64,000 nucleotides of DNA, from assembly GCA_964019415.1 (NCBI GenBank), contig OZ025872.1:7457322-7521321 (forward strand). The letters run 5' to 3'. The notes under the pieces are model-generated. The model ran no database searches, was not told the origin of the DNA, and saw nothing but the letters and a program-made list of their open reading frames with translations. The stretch is from Ianthella basta (taxonomy: Eukaryota; Porifera; Demospongiae; Verongiida; Ianthellidae). Shown piece after piece: positions 46,514 through 58,451 of this stretch (within the stretch, counting starts at the first letter, position 1; each line of letters opens with the position of its first letter). The translations under genes were made by a program, and so were the position numbers.

Positions 46514-47310
46514 TAATAGGCTGACGGTGGAGATTCCGTTTTGAAACTGTCGTTAGCGATTGATCAACAAATATTACAAGTTAAGAAACTCGTGGGGCTA
46601 CCGCCCCAACTTGAAACACTTGCTCCCTTCGGTCGCTGCTCTGTCACTCACCATAGGTAAGCATTAAGCACGACATTAATATTATTATTATGCCATCACT
46701 GGTCATAGCCAAAACGGCCCTTGACCTCAGCAGATCAGAGATATTTCATAACAGAATGGGAGTGATACAATCGGTTAATGCAGCTAGTGCAGGACTAAGA
46801 TTGCATGGAACATAGACAGGCACGGGGTTGCCCCTTGGGTGCAGCTTTGGACTGCAGAGATTGGATGTGTTGATCATGGAGGCGTGTAAGTACTTCAGCT
46901 TTGACTGGCTGGGTCAAGTTGGGGTTAAATCCGAAGTGTGCAAGCTGGTTCCTGATGAGGAAAGCCCATGATTTGTGTCCAGAAGTAGGTTTGTAAAGCA
47001 AGTGAGGCGAGAGAGTTTGAATCATTGGAAATAACGTGGTAATAGTTAGTAGTTTAGAGATGAGCGAATGCAATATTGTGTCAGACACCTCAATGACCTC
47101 AGCACACGCGCGCGCGCACACACGCACGCACACGCACGGAGAAAGCTCTAGCCCAAACAGACACACCACTGCTTACAGCACATGCATTTGCAGTGAACAT
47201 TTACAGAACATAATGTACCAAGGAACCCACAGTCGCCAGAGTAGCTAGTGTTCTGTGGTGGCAAAAGCTACGTACGTAGTTTGCTACAGCGCAGTACGCG
47301 TGGACGAGGA
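46514..47310. other. Intergenic DNA with alternating purine-pyrimidine run
   Basis: No gene is supported. ACACGCGCGCGCGCACACAC at about 47103-47122 continues as CA/CG alternation to 47137 and is a possible Z-DNA-forming tract. Confidence 0.5.
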
Positions 47311-47392
47311 TAGCCTCGTTCCCAGGGCCTGAGGCCGTCCGAGTTATTTAGCCCACGCACTAATTAACGCAGACGGCCTGGGAACGAGGCTA
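47311..47392. mobile_element. MITE with TAGCCTCGTTCCCAGG termini
   Basis: 82 bp between TAGCCTCGTTCCCAGGGCC and GGCCTGGGAACGAGGCTA. Same family as 4061-4180 with a shorter interior. A target-site duplication is not clear. Confidence 0.7.
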
Positions 47393-47899
47393 GGTATATA
47401 AGTCGATGACCTGTTGGGTGCATTCCCGAAGCTGTTTCTGTGCACGTCAACCAGAAGTGCTGTAAGGGTCTGCTCCACAAGTAGCGGCGGAAGGGGACGT
47501 CCTAAGCTGGCTAAGAAGACGTTTGGAAGCCGGTTTTGAAAGTCCCTTGGTCTCGCCATAGATTATGGACTCGCACACGGTCCACTTCCAGCAGAATAAA
47601 ATGGTGTAATGCTGTAATGCTGTAAATTCCCTATTCCCAATACTTCGCCCAATACATTCAATATAAATGTTAGCATTGGTCAACCATAGCTTCACGTATT
47701 ATTCAATTCAATTCAATTCAATTCATTATTAGAGTGCACTATGCCAATAGGTACTAGGACACATCATTGTCCAATGTAGTACTGCACACATCATGCACCA
47801 CTCAACAATTATTTGTATATCGATACAATAATTATATTAATCTATATAAATCTATATATAATAGTTATATTAAGGCATATGAAAATCTGTCTGAATGGC

Positions 47900-47907
47900 T
47901 ATATAAG
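47900..47907 (+). promoter_or_regulatory. TATA box before the integrase-like gene
   Basis: TATATAAG (in GGCTATATAAGTGG) lies about 40 bp before the ATG at 47941, suggesting that the integrase-like unit once had its own promoter. Confidence 0.4.
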
Positions 47908-47940
47908 TGGATACTACCGTGAAGCACTCAACTAATTGTC

Positions 47941-49068
47941 ATGGAGAGAATCGAAGAACCCAAAACAGCAGAAGAGAAAGCCAACGTGAATGAGGAGAGC
48001 GACATCTACGACGAGGCACAAGACTACCTAGTGAGAGCAGTATTTCCCGCTGGTAGCACGAAGCAAGACAAGTGCATTATTCACAGGAGGGTGAAGAGAT
48101 TTAAGTTAATTGATGGAGTCCTCCACTATAAGGGGAAGGAAGGACCACGACAGGTTGTCACTGAGATTAAGACAAAGAGGCAGATCCTAGAAGCTTGCCA
48201 TGATGATCGCATTGGAGGGTGCTACTTTGGGCATGACAAAACCTTTGCAAAAGTGTCTGCCCGCTTCTACTGGAAGGGGATCAAGGAGGATGTCAGAGAC
48301 TCGGTAAGGAGGAATGGTATATGTATACATTTATTATATATATATATAACGTATAACACAATGCATGCCAACTAGCTAAATGGATTAGGTGTAACGTGGT
48401 AGGGACACAATGCAAGTTTCACCATGTCATGTTCAAAATTTACCAATATAACTAAGTTTCTTCTGCTTTCTGCAGGTGAAACGAAGTGAAGTCTGTCAGT
48501 GGACCAAGCACAAGTTTGACAAACCCGTGCCATCTCTGCACCCAATCCCAGTCTCAGACATGTGGAACAAAGTTGGGATCGACCTCATTGAGTTGCCTGT
48601 CAGCAAGAATGGCAATTGATATTGCATCACGCTGACCGACTATTCTCCAAATGGGCAGAAGCATGTCCAACTCCAACAAAAGAGGCAAGGCACTTAGCTG
48701 CTTTCCTGTATAAGATGTTCCTTAGACATGAATGCCCTCAGGAGATTGTCTCAAATCAGGGAAAGAAGTTCTGCAACCAAATTGTTGATGCTCTAGAGGA
48801 GCTTACCAGATTTAAGCACAGGATGACCAGTGCCTACCACCCTCAATTAAATGGGCTTGATGAACAATTCAATCAAACCCTGAAGTCCCAGCTGCAGAAG
48901 CTGGTTAATGATCGCCAAGATGACTGGGATGAGCTTCTGGACAACATCCTGTTCGCCTACCGGACTAGCCACCACGATTCAACCAAGTGCACTCCATTCC
49001 TATTGATGTATGGAAGAGAAGCTTGCCTTCCAATTGATGTGACTCGAGCTAGTGCAAGAGAGCCATGA
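47941..49068 (+). pseudogene. Intron-split Gypsy/Ginger-type integrase gene, broken
   Basis: The first exon (47941-48303) ends in the H2C2-type zinc-binding and core-entry region (HDDRIGGCYFGHDKTF, ARFYWKGI). A 172-bp GT-AG intron (48304-48475) joins it in phase 0 to a second part holding the rve-type catalytic core: IDLIELP, the second-block segment EIVSNQGKKFCN, and YHPQLNGLDEQFNQ. Breaks: an in-frame TGA at 48617-48619, a one-base loss near 48640 that shifts the frame, and Asn where the second catalytic Asp is expected. No reverse transcriptase, gag or LTR is attached, so it looks like a stand-alone integrase gene, either a domesticated copy or a Ginger-type DNA transposon, now inactive. 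Confidence 0.75.
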
Positions 49069-49309
49069 TGATGACAACCTCGATTTAACACAGCACAATA
49101 AATGCTAATTAAAACCAGTTTTCCAAAGAAAGCCAACTGCTCAAGCGGTAGTTGCTGCACAAAATAACTAAGCCATTGTCCCAATTAACCTAAATCTTGT
49201 GGTAAGATCTTTATACAGCTTGAAGGGACTCAAGAAGTGTAGTGACACTTTATGCATAGCAGCAAGTGGGCCCTTTTGTCAAATCCGCTCACATATAGGC
49301 CCTTTATGA

Positions 49310-50520
49310 GGGAACCACCTGCTGTGTCAAAGTGGAAGGTACACAGAATGAGGAGTTTCAGGTCAATGCTGGTCTTCACCAGGGCTGTGTACTCTCTCCC
49401 TTGTTATTCTCCCTTTACATAAATGAAGTAGTGTCCAGACTGAGGGAAGATAGTTGTGGTGTAGAGTGTGGTGGTGACACCATACCAGGTCTTCTCTCTG
49501 CAGAGGACACCACCTTGTTGGCTTCAGATGAAGAAGAATTAAGAAAGAGTCTAGACGTAGCAGTGGTGTGAGGATTGGGGGATCAGGACTAATGTTGCCA
49601 ATTGTGTTATCATGCACAGCAGAAAGAAGAAATTGATGAGAAGTGAGATAAGCATGATTGATGGTGAGGAGATTTCAATGATGGGCTGTGTGGTAGACGA
49701 GCACTTGGACCTTGAGGAGATGGTGCAAGACAAAGTAGTGGCAGGGAAGAATACCTTGGGGCCTTGGTTTCAGCGGTGCAGAGTAGAAATTGGAGATATA
49801 GGCACTGGGACGTTCAAGAAGCTGATGAGTTCGTTTGTGGAGTCCTCCATGCTGTATGGAGTTGAGATTTGAGAAAGCTCTCGAAATCTAGAAGCTGTGG
49901 ACCAGATACAGCTGAGGGCATGTTGGATGTTTTTTAGTGTTGGAACCCTGCACCCTAGAGTGTCAGTTATTAGAAAGGGGGGATCTGCCAATGATGTGGT
50001 TAGCAAGAATGCGATGCAACCTTTTTTGGTTCAAAGTGCTGGCAAGCAAAGTGTAAGAGGGGAGAATACTGAGGACAGTGGCAGTGGAGGCAGTAAGATA
50101 TGGCAAGGGTAGTTGGATGCAGAAGATGCTGAGTTGTTGTAGAGAATTTGGTTGGCAGGAGGTGGGTGCTGAGCAGGTACAGAACATGTCAGAGGCGGAG
50201 TTGAAAGGAATGCTGGAGAGTGCAGAGAGTGAGGGCAGAATGGAGCAAGGATTTGGAGATGAAACCGAAGTTGTCGATGTTGAGGATGATTGTCAAGTGT
50301 GGTGAGGACTCTTCTTGTTTGGATGTGAAAGCAAAGATGGAGAGGAGGGTTCTGTTGAAGCTAATTAAGGGGAGGTACAGTGGCATTTCAGGTGGAGCCA
50401 GGCAGGTGACAGGTGAAGAGAGAGGATAGGCTGTGCAAGAAGTGTACCCGAAATGAAGTGGAAGATGTGACGCATTGGCTTCTGAGATGTCCAGCATGGA
50501 ACAGCCATCAACAGCCATTG
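49310..50520 (+). mobile_element. Decayed LINE, reverse transcriptase to C-terminus
   Basis: Broken frames in order include VNAGLHQGCVLSPLLFSLYI, a catalytic-block relic (LLSAEDTTLLASDEEEL), MMGCVVDEHLDLEEMVQDK, SSFVESSMLYGVEI, and a terminal Cys/His motif near 50440-50490. These follow the order of a non-LTR retrotransposon open frame from the middle of the polymerase to its 3' end. Stops and frameshifts make it inactive. Its C-terminal motif matches the fragment at 45480-45793. Confidence 0.75.
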
Positions 50521-52114
50521 TTGCCTGTATTTCAATCACACACAGAAGACGCAGAAGGCATGTACAGCTCACCTACTGTCCCTTGCTTGTAGGAGCTACA
50601 ACATCTTGTCCACTGTTATGTCAATGTGGTATGCTCGGTTTGGCAAGTTTTAATAAAGACTCTACGTGTTGTTCCCATCTCTTTCCCCCTATGGATCCTG
50701 TAGTAGTCACAATGGTGCTATGCTTTAGCAAAATGCTATGGCCCCTAAAGGGTCTTCTTCAGTTGCAAAAGGGTACAATATACATATATACGTACATGCA
50801 CATATTCACATTGCATAAATAAGTGTATTCATATATAGCATTTAACATGTTTCAGGGATCTTCTTACTTGTCCACACAAAAATAGAAAATACACCCATAG
50901 CCAACATTTTAGAACTTCGTATCTATTTCATATCGTTCATCCACCATTTTCATATAAAACTAACTGCGGCAGATTAACGAGGCTACATTGTACATGCATG
51001 CTCTATCAAAGCCAACGTGCTTAATTTTTATAGCTTTAACATTAATTTATTGTAGTTTTACTGAATTCTACTTTTCATGCTGTAATCAGTGCCCAGTAAC
51101 CTTAAGGGTATGAACCAACTGTATGCAACTGTTGTGTCACATACGTAGTCTATATCCTAGGTAGCCCACTTTCCATGCGTACATATACAGTTTGGGAAAA
51201 TGATTGCATATATAGTGAATGTAATTCTTAGGATGTGATCATGAGAAGCACATGAGCTCTTAAATCTTGATACACATATACCCAGCTACATATGGAAGTT
51301 GTGAAAGATAACAATGAATTAGTCAAATAGCCTCACTCATTCAGGCCTATTATATAATGCTGGGAGGCCTGTCACATTGACATACATCGATTGAGCTGTG
51401 TGGGGTTGCAGCCCACAGTAGAATCAAATCAGATTAAAGAAATGCTATTATGTCACCTGACGCCATGTGTGAATACAATTGCAGACTAGTCCAGCATTTG
51501 TATACTATGTGTAAATTTCACAAAATGGTTGCATCAGTGTATTACAGTGAAACCTAAGACAACCACCTGTGGGCCAACTCTAACTGACCTGCATGTAGAG
51601 AGGTGGCTGCCTGCATAGGAAGATTGCAATGCTTTGATGCTACTTAGGGCCAGGGAGGCTGGCCGTTTTAGAGAGGTGGTTGCCCAACACAGTGACCATC
51701 TTAGACAGGTTCCACTGCAGTTACATCGCCATTATTCATTCATGAAGCCACATGCACACATGCATATGAACAATGTTAGAGGTCTACATGCATGAGCTAA
51801 CATAACATTACTTTGCTTTACAAAATTGTTATGCACAGACATCTGCAGTTGAAATCTTATGAAGAGGCAAATAGCAGACATCGTTTAAGTTGGCAATCAT
51901 AAAATTTCTACATAGGGATGGCTTTAGGGCCAGTAATAACACAGCTCAATAAACACACTGAAACGAAACAATGTGCTTTGCAGCTTGCATATGGTACGTA
52001 AATACAGTTCTCAACCAAAGCATGCAGACAAGCGACTCAGTTAAAGCTTGATTACACTACAAATCAACTCAGCTAATACAGCTATGTATCAAGCATATAA
52101 TGTTTCCCTCCCAA
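50521..52114. other. Intergenic DNA, 3' flank of NAGLU gene
   Basis: Apart from the MITE at 51545-51718, no gene, RNA or repeat could be supported. Confidence 0.45.
51545..51718. mobile_element. MITE with CAGTG-AACCT ends
   Basis: A solitary copy (about 174 bp) of the family nested in the big repeat blocks. The ends read CAGTGAAACCTAAGACAACC and TTAGACAGGTTCCACTG, which are imperfect inverted repeats. The solitary position shows that the MITE moves independently of the larger repeats. Confidence 0.7.
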
Positions 52115-55100
52115 CTAAGTGCTCAGCTTCAAGAAAAACACAATTCCTTGGGCAGGCTTAAAACCACCAGCAGTAGAGTTCTTGAGCCCCCCTTGAGAAT
52201 TGTATCCCACACAGGCTGTATTTGCATCGCAAAGGAAGCGAATCTGGTGAATGTCCTGAGTCCATGGAGTATCCAGGCCAGCAAAAAGATCATGTCCAGG
52301 GATGTCTACATCTGTGAAACTCTTGTAGTTAGCTGATGTTGGAACGTCTGCATATTTGGAGATCAGTTCTTGAGTAATAGTGAATGGATCACCACAAGGT
52401 TTAGTTGGAAAGGGACCTATTTCATGATTCCAAGTGGTCTCCAGAGCAAGTCGTGCAGCTTCGTACACAGACTGGTTGACAGGCGACCCATTGGATACAT
52501 TTGTGGTCACAAATTGGAAGAAAAGATTCCAGCGACTGAAGTAATAGCTATCCACCAGCCCTGCCCAGTGCTTAGCGGCGTAATCTCCGATGTTGTCCCT
52601 ATAGCCCCACATGGTTACCTGGTTACGTGCATTGAATTCATATCGATCTTGTATTTCTTCACTTTCTGTTGCAACAGAGGCCCTTGCATCTGCAATCCAA
52701 TGGCCCAAAAGGAAGTTGGTGTCAGATTGTAGTATGTTATCTAGCCTCAACATCACTTCCAGCATCACATCAGCCAAACGAAGCAACTGAACATAAGAGG
52801 TCAAGTTCTGCTTGTCCTTCAGCCACACAACATAAGCAACCTTCACCATCTTTTGAAGGTCACAAAAGATATTTGCAAGGCACTGACGTCCGACATCTAC
52901 CAAATCATACTGATATGTTCCAAGAGTTCTATTAACCTCATTCATCATGCCAGCCTGGTATAACAGCTTCCACGCAGCCACTAGGCCTGTAGTATTGATG
53001 TCTCGTGATTCGTGTAAGTAAAACCATGGTGGTGTTTCGATCATAGATTTGAACTGCCACTCGAAGTTGTGTATGTAAGCACTTTGATACAGAATGCTCC
53101 AAGCTTGTTGCAGGATCTTACTGGTACTGTTGTAGCGTCTATGTGCATACTCCATAAGCCACTGTGACACATTGACTTTCTCAGCTCTCCAACCCATCTC
53201 CGCCTACACACATGGAATAACAACAGAAACACAACAGTCTACAAAATCAATAGTTTACTTTGCTATTCAGTGTTACAGTAGATAACATTGTGAAGCAAAT
53301 CAATGGTTAATATATGTAACACTGCTATGGGCTGTACTGAGCACATCATATGGAGCCATCCCACTACAACAACTCTTATGCCTCTTATCTACAATGTATA
53401 TGGTACAATAATGTGCACAGTACACTACAAAAGGCTCATACTGGCATGAAATGTGGTGAAAAACGTAGGTGGTGCATCTTCGATGTTAGTAGCAAATACT
53501 GTCATTCTAGGACACTATTCAAAATCGAACACTGTCCCACTAGGATGCTATTCAAGAGTGACTACTGTCTTTCAGGACAGTATTCATAAGCAAATATGTC
53601 CCCTTAGGACACTAACTACGACAGTAATTGGGACACACTTAGGACACTGGCAAATACTGTCCTCCAAGGACACTTTTCAAAAGTGAATACTGTTCCCCTA
53701 GGAAACTAATCAATAGCAAACACTGTCCCCCAAGGAAACTATTTAATAGCAAACACTGTCCCCCTAGGAAAATATTTAATAGCAAATGCTGTCCCCCTAG
53801 GACACTATTCAATAGTGAATACTGTCCCCAGGAACTCTTGAGCAAAGAACAAATAACAATCAAGCACCACTACATCAAGTGCTAACTGGTCTTTGGCTCA
53901 AGAGGTGAACTATGTGGCCCAAATAATTATACTACCTATTTGATTATCTTGGCTGTGGTACCTTAAGGTGAAACATGTTGAGGAATATACGTAAGCCCTT
54001 TGGGTGATGTGAGCACTTCATGGAGGAAGCAGGTGTGACTCTTGCACTTGTCTGGTTCAATTGCACCACTGTTAAACTAGTCTTGAACCAGACCACTTCC
54101 AGCCTCCAGTTGGTATGAGGTCATCTTCCATTATGCAATATAAATGGCTGGAAGTGGGTACTGTGTAGGCTCTAATTATTGCGGGACAAAATTTTGCTAA
54201 TCGCTGGTTGAAAGGGGAATTTGCGATTATAATTTTTGCGAATGGTCACCAGGTAATTAATATTGGTAATACAGTGGAACCCGCCTTGCGGACACCCCTG
54301 AAAAGCAGACACCTCGATTATGCAGACACTTTCTAAAGTCCCAACGATTGGCCCTATATAGTGCCACAGGGGGAGACAATGTATTGCTATACTATAATAG
54401 ACAGATCCTTTGCATGCATCCTGCGCCTGCTGGAGTTAATGCAGCATTACTATGTCAGTCTACAGTCTACCTTAAGGCTATAAATTTTAGCAGCACCTAA
54501 AGTGAGTGTTTTGAGTAGTCTAGAATTTGGTGGGTAACTAATAATAGCATTTTCAAGTTTTTTGGGGGGAAACAAGATTTTTCACTTGCACAACAATTTT
54601 GCGGGTACAAATTTATAGTGATTTTTGCGTTACTCACCAGGTTCACTAAAATAAAATTAGTATAAGGCCTATGCTGAGCAACTATAGAAAAGTAATAAGA
54701 TTAACAATAAATACCTGCTATTCTTCACTGTTAGGTAAAGGACAACAGGAAGCTCACCATAACGTGAACTGCACACCACCTCTCCAAATCTATCACTAGC
54801 CTATAGTAAAGAGCAAAATGACAGGCATGCATTGGGTACTCACCATCAGTTCATAGACTACTGGGTTTTGTTCAATTGCTTCTGGGGTCATGCCAGTTCC
54901 TACCATAGTGCTGCCTTTAGCAAGCTTTGCATCCACAGGTGCTGTTGCTATGGTGGTAAGGTTGCCATAGATACCGGGAAGTCCTCCAAAATTGTGCAAC
55001 ATGCACCAAATAAATGGTTTTCCGTAGAAGGAATCAGTGCGAGTCCAAATTGGAACTTCTTCAGCGAAGAGATCTAGAATCAGCATGCTTTTATCCGGCA

Positions 55101-56674
55101 CTCCAGAGAGAAAGGCTTTAATGGTGTTGCTGTTCCAGAAGTGGGCATCTGGGTAAAAGATACAGGCAGTGGAATTCAAATGCGTGTAAGCACATGCTGT
55201 CCAAACACCAAAATAAGAGCTGAATTAAGCAACATTTGCAGGGCATACCTACAACCCATGCACACAGCACATGCAAGCAATTGAGATGCATCAAATTTCA
55301 AAGAAATGAACTCACACATTACGTTCATGCATCATGACAGTCTGGTATAGTTATATGCAGTAATACCCTTGTGCCACATTACACATACATGTACATTATA
55401 CATTTCAGTGTGAGAACCTGTAAGCTACATGCCAGGTACCATCCACATACGTAGTAAATTTTGCTCTACAATAAATTTTGAGATTAAAATCAAACTTTTC
55501 CGGCCATGTTAAAGTATAGTATATAGGCTGCACTATCTTTAAAAAATGCATGAATATACACAACTCTGTACACAACCTAGGGTGAGTATGCGGAACGGGA
55601 CTGACTTTGGAACAGCCATCCTTGCATCACAAACACTGCATCGGGGTCCACAGCTGCCATTGCTTGGTAAATAGCTTTGTTAGTGGCTGCAAGAAAGCTA
55701 GAATCATTAGATGATGGTGTCATCTCATTGTATGTGTCGGCATTGTAGAAATGGTCAGTACCAAATGTTGCATTAAGTTCCTGGTAGAACATCTGGCCCA
55801 GCTGCATAAAGAGAGGATCAGTAGGTTCAAGCAAGTAGTCTTTTGTGTAGGTATCGTTAAAATCTCCCCACGGAGCTGTCTGAATAAACTTGTGGCCAGG
55901 GTACAAGGTGACCAAAGCATCGGGCACATGTCCTGCAAACCCTGGCAACACTGAGAACATGCCCAACTGCCGGCTTCTTGCAAGGATGTTCAACTGAAGG
56001 TCACGTTGGGCCAAGTACCAGCTCTGACTCAAAGGCCCAGCCCACTTCTTAATATTCCCCATACGCTGCCATGCTAGAAAAGCAGGTCCAGAGAAGTAGT
56101 CGAAGATCTGCTCATCAGTTAACCCAACCTTGCGGTACAGCCTCCACCATACATACTCCTGTCCAGTGAAGGACAGTGGCAGATTGATCCCGTTCATTGC
56201 CATCCAGTCGAGCTCACGTTGCCATCGATCCCAATCCCACCACACCATACTATAGGACACAGTGCACACGTTCATATAGTAGCGATACTTCACTGGGGAT
56301 ACCACTCTGATGGGAGCCTTTGGAAGGGGCAGAGGGAAGGGAAGGAAGAGTTGGTCTCCGGTGCCATTTCGTCCCCAGCTGATGGAGGCATAACAGTAGT
56401 ATTTAAGGTAGAAATTCAACGCGCTTGCAAGAGATACCCCAGTGTTGCCTTTCAGGAGAGGTTTGCCTGCTAATTCAGCAACTTCGAACACATCATGCCC
56501 CGTAGTGACGTCAGGTGGAATCACATCGTATTGAAACGAATCAACATATTTTGGACCCAGCACGCGTGATACTACTCCCTTCACAGCGTCTATTGGGTTG
56601 GGCTTTTGGGCTGGTTGGCCTTGAACGAAGATCAGCAGAGACACGAAAAGGACAAATCCCAAGACTGCAGCCAT
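52115..56674 (-). CDS. NAGLU: Alpha-N-acetylglucosaminidase (NAGLU, glycoside hydrolase family 89)
   Basis: Exons 55606-56674, 54844-55148 and 52115-53203 encode about 820 aa. A signal peptide (VLGFVLFVSLLIFVQG) directs it to the secretory/lysosomal route. The family removes terminal alpha-linked N-acetylglucosamine during heparan sulfate breakdown. Recognisable family segments: MNVCTVSYSMVWWDWDRW, MNGINLPLSFTGQE, the DTYNEM segment with a catalytic Glu, LDLFAEE with the second catalytic Glu, PFIWCMLHNFGG and TGMTPEAIEQNPVVYELM; the C-terminal helical domain includes FLLGHWIADAR and YAAKHWAGLV. Several N-glycosylation sequons are present. The last 65-70 aa (from KSFTDVDIPGHDLF) exceed human NAGLU and contain a PAN/apple-like CDANTACVGYN segment. 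The first donor (GTCAGT after 55606) is slightly non-standard but gives an uninterrupted family match. Confidence 0.92.
53480..53835. repeat. 33-bp minisatellite in a NAGLU intron
   Basis: About ten units of 33 bp based on AATAGCAAACACTGTCCCCC then TAGGAAACTATTT. The last four units are the most alike. Because 33 is divisible by three, the minus strand reads through as an 11-residue repeat (GGQCLLLNSFL type), which is likely coincidental. It lies in the 1.64-kb intron 53204-54843. Confidence 0.8.
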
Positions 56675-57712
56675 TCTGGTTTGCTACAGCCTCCCACTAG
56701 ACGCCAGGGGCGAAAATGGGGCCATTCTGGCGCTTAGATGGGGTTGTCTAGCAAGCCAGACCAGTCAAATACGAACATAATATATAATAATAATCATAAC
56801 ATATAGCAATTGCAACAATTGGTAGGGTACATACTTAGGAGATTCGAATTAATCGAGTCTTGAGAGTTTCGTTTGATCGATATTAAGCGCAGTTACTTCA
56901 TACAATGAACTTCGTGTACATACACTCAAGTCTTAGTACATAGCTACGTACATATGTGCAGCTACTAATTATAGTTGCAGTACACTAAACTGCTGAAGAC
57001 TATCAGAGTTTCAGTGTTGCACTATTCCTCCAGTATACTGTACCATGTCTCCTCAAGCAGCAGTAAAATGTTGAAATGTAGCACAGCATCTCAATGGGCT
57101 GGAACACATGTACAACTGGTACCAAGTGGATATCTTCATCTTCAAGGTGTGAAGGTGATTCTTGAGTTGCTTGTGACAGCACATCTAAGGGATATTCACC
57201 AGCACAGCTCAATGTGAGAGGCGGAGAAAGGGAAAATTTGCCACACTGTTAGGAATCAAACCTGGCACCTACACCCTATTGCGGAACTTCAGCCACGTAT
57301 CCTGGCAGTGACTATTTGCCCTTCCTCTCCTTACGTATGTATGTACCGATGTGGCACCCTTAGGTGTTTCATGCAAGCACAGCACATCAGTAACTTTGCG
57401 TGTTGCTCATGTTATCACACTACATGACAAATACTGATAGATTAATAGATTAATCAGACAGTGGATACCATGCATAGCAAATGAGGCTTAATTAATGCCA
57501 ATCAAGTGCTAGACTACCCAAGTGTGACTGTGGCAGCAGTTGACTGTGCTTGACTTGCCTTGACCATATACATAATCATGAACTTTCAGAGAATTTGCAA
57601 TGTCAAGCACTTACACACTATGCAAAGAGTACAACATCTGTTCTTGTACTCTGGGTAGATCCAACATTATACATCATGCAATACGTACAGTACAGCATCA
57701 TGTCAGTGAAAG
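56675..57712. other. Intergenic DNA, NAGLU 5' flank
   Basis: The NAGLU promoter should be here, but no clear TATA box was seen. A minus-strand stretch near 57252-57296 (GTGGCTGAAGT and GGTTTGATTCC) resembles polymerase III A and B boxes of tRNA or a tRNA-derived SINE, but no cloverleaf could be folded by eye. Confidence 0.4.
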
Positions 57713-58451
57713 TTAGCTAGTCATAGTTCTACTGTGTAGTATCTTTCTTTTACTTAAGCCATGAAGGTGGCAAAAGACACTCCCTGACTGCAGCATTTTA
57801 CCATCACAATCACTGCACATCCATTCAACACAAGAGCATTCATCATACTTCATTTCGACTGTCTGAGACATACACTTGTTGCAAATGGAGCACACTTTGT
57901 GGAATGTCTGAGAAAGATGGAAAGACAATACACAGGGCAGTTGCTGTGTGCCATAACATGCACTGATGGATGTGTACACATCCACTGCTGTGACACTACA
58001 TACTGAGTAGCAGTTGTAGCATTGCTATACGTACGTCTTCTCACATGTCTCTGTCAGCTCACCTCAGTATGTGCTTCACTGTGAATGTCATTGTACGTGT
58101 ACTGTACAGCACCAGTGACATTGTGTGTAGGACCATCTGGAGTGTCTACCTTGCGCTCCTGAAGAGAAAGTGGAGGGAGTGTACAGTAAATGGCACATCT
58201 AGTCGTACAACAGTAGTGAGCCTCTGGTGCTACCAGTGTGTGTGACACACTGTCTGCTTACATTGTTTAGCAGGCTCTGTACTCCATCTATCTTTTCATT
58301 CTGTGTGAGTAATGAGAACAGTGATATATTCATACATCTGTGCACACACGTGTGTATGTGCTATCCTGCTCACATGCTCATAACATCTACCAACATACAG
58401 TGTTTCGGAATGCATACCTTTTCAGCCATAATGAGCACAGATGCTGTTTCT
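57713..58451 (-). CDS. Small cysteine-rich putative zinc-binding protein
   Basis: Four exons join in phase on the minus strand: 58418-58451, 58262-58300, 58063-58158 and 57713-57907. The likely start is ATG 58429 (MAEK), giving about 113 aa, but the first exon opens at an acceptor-like CAG and is open upstream, so further 5' exons are possible. The last exon encodes VCSICNKC, a spacer of about 12, CSCVEWMCSDC and FCHLH: a regular Cys/His array suggestive of two zinc sites. The fold is not one I can name; RING, B-box and FYVE spacings do not fit well. Short introns (103-161 bp) have normal GT-AG ends. All exons found are very short, so the model needs transcript support. Confidence 0.5.

Noticed and set aside
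57245..57310. tRNA gene on the minus strand
   Set aside because: A- and B-box-like motifs are present, but I could not pair an acceptor stem or anticodon arm; at most a tRNA-derived SINE trace.
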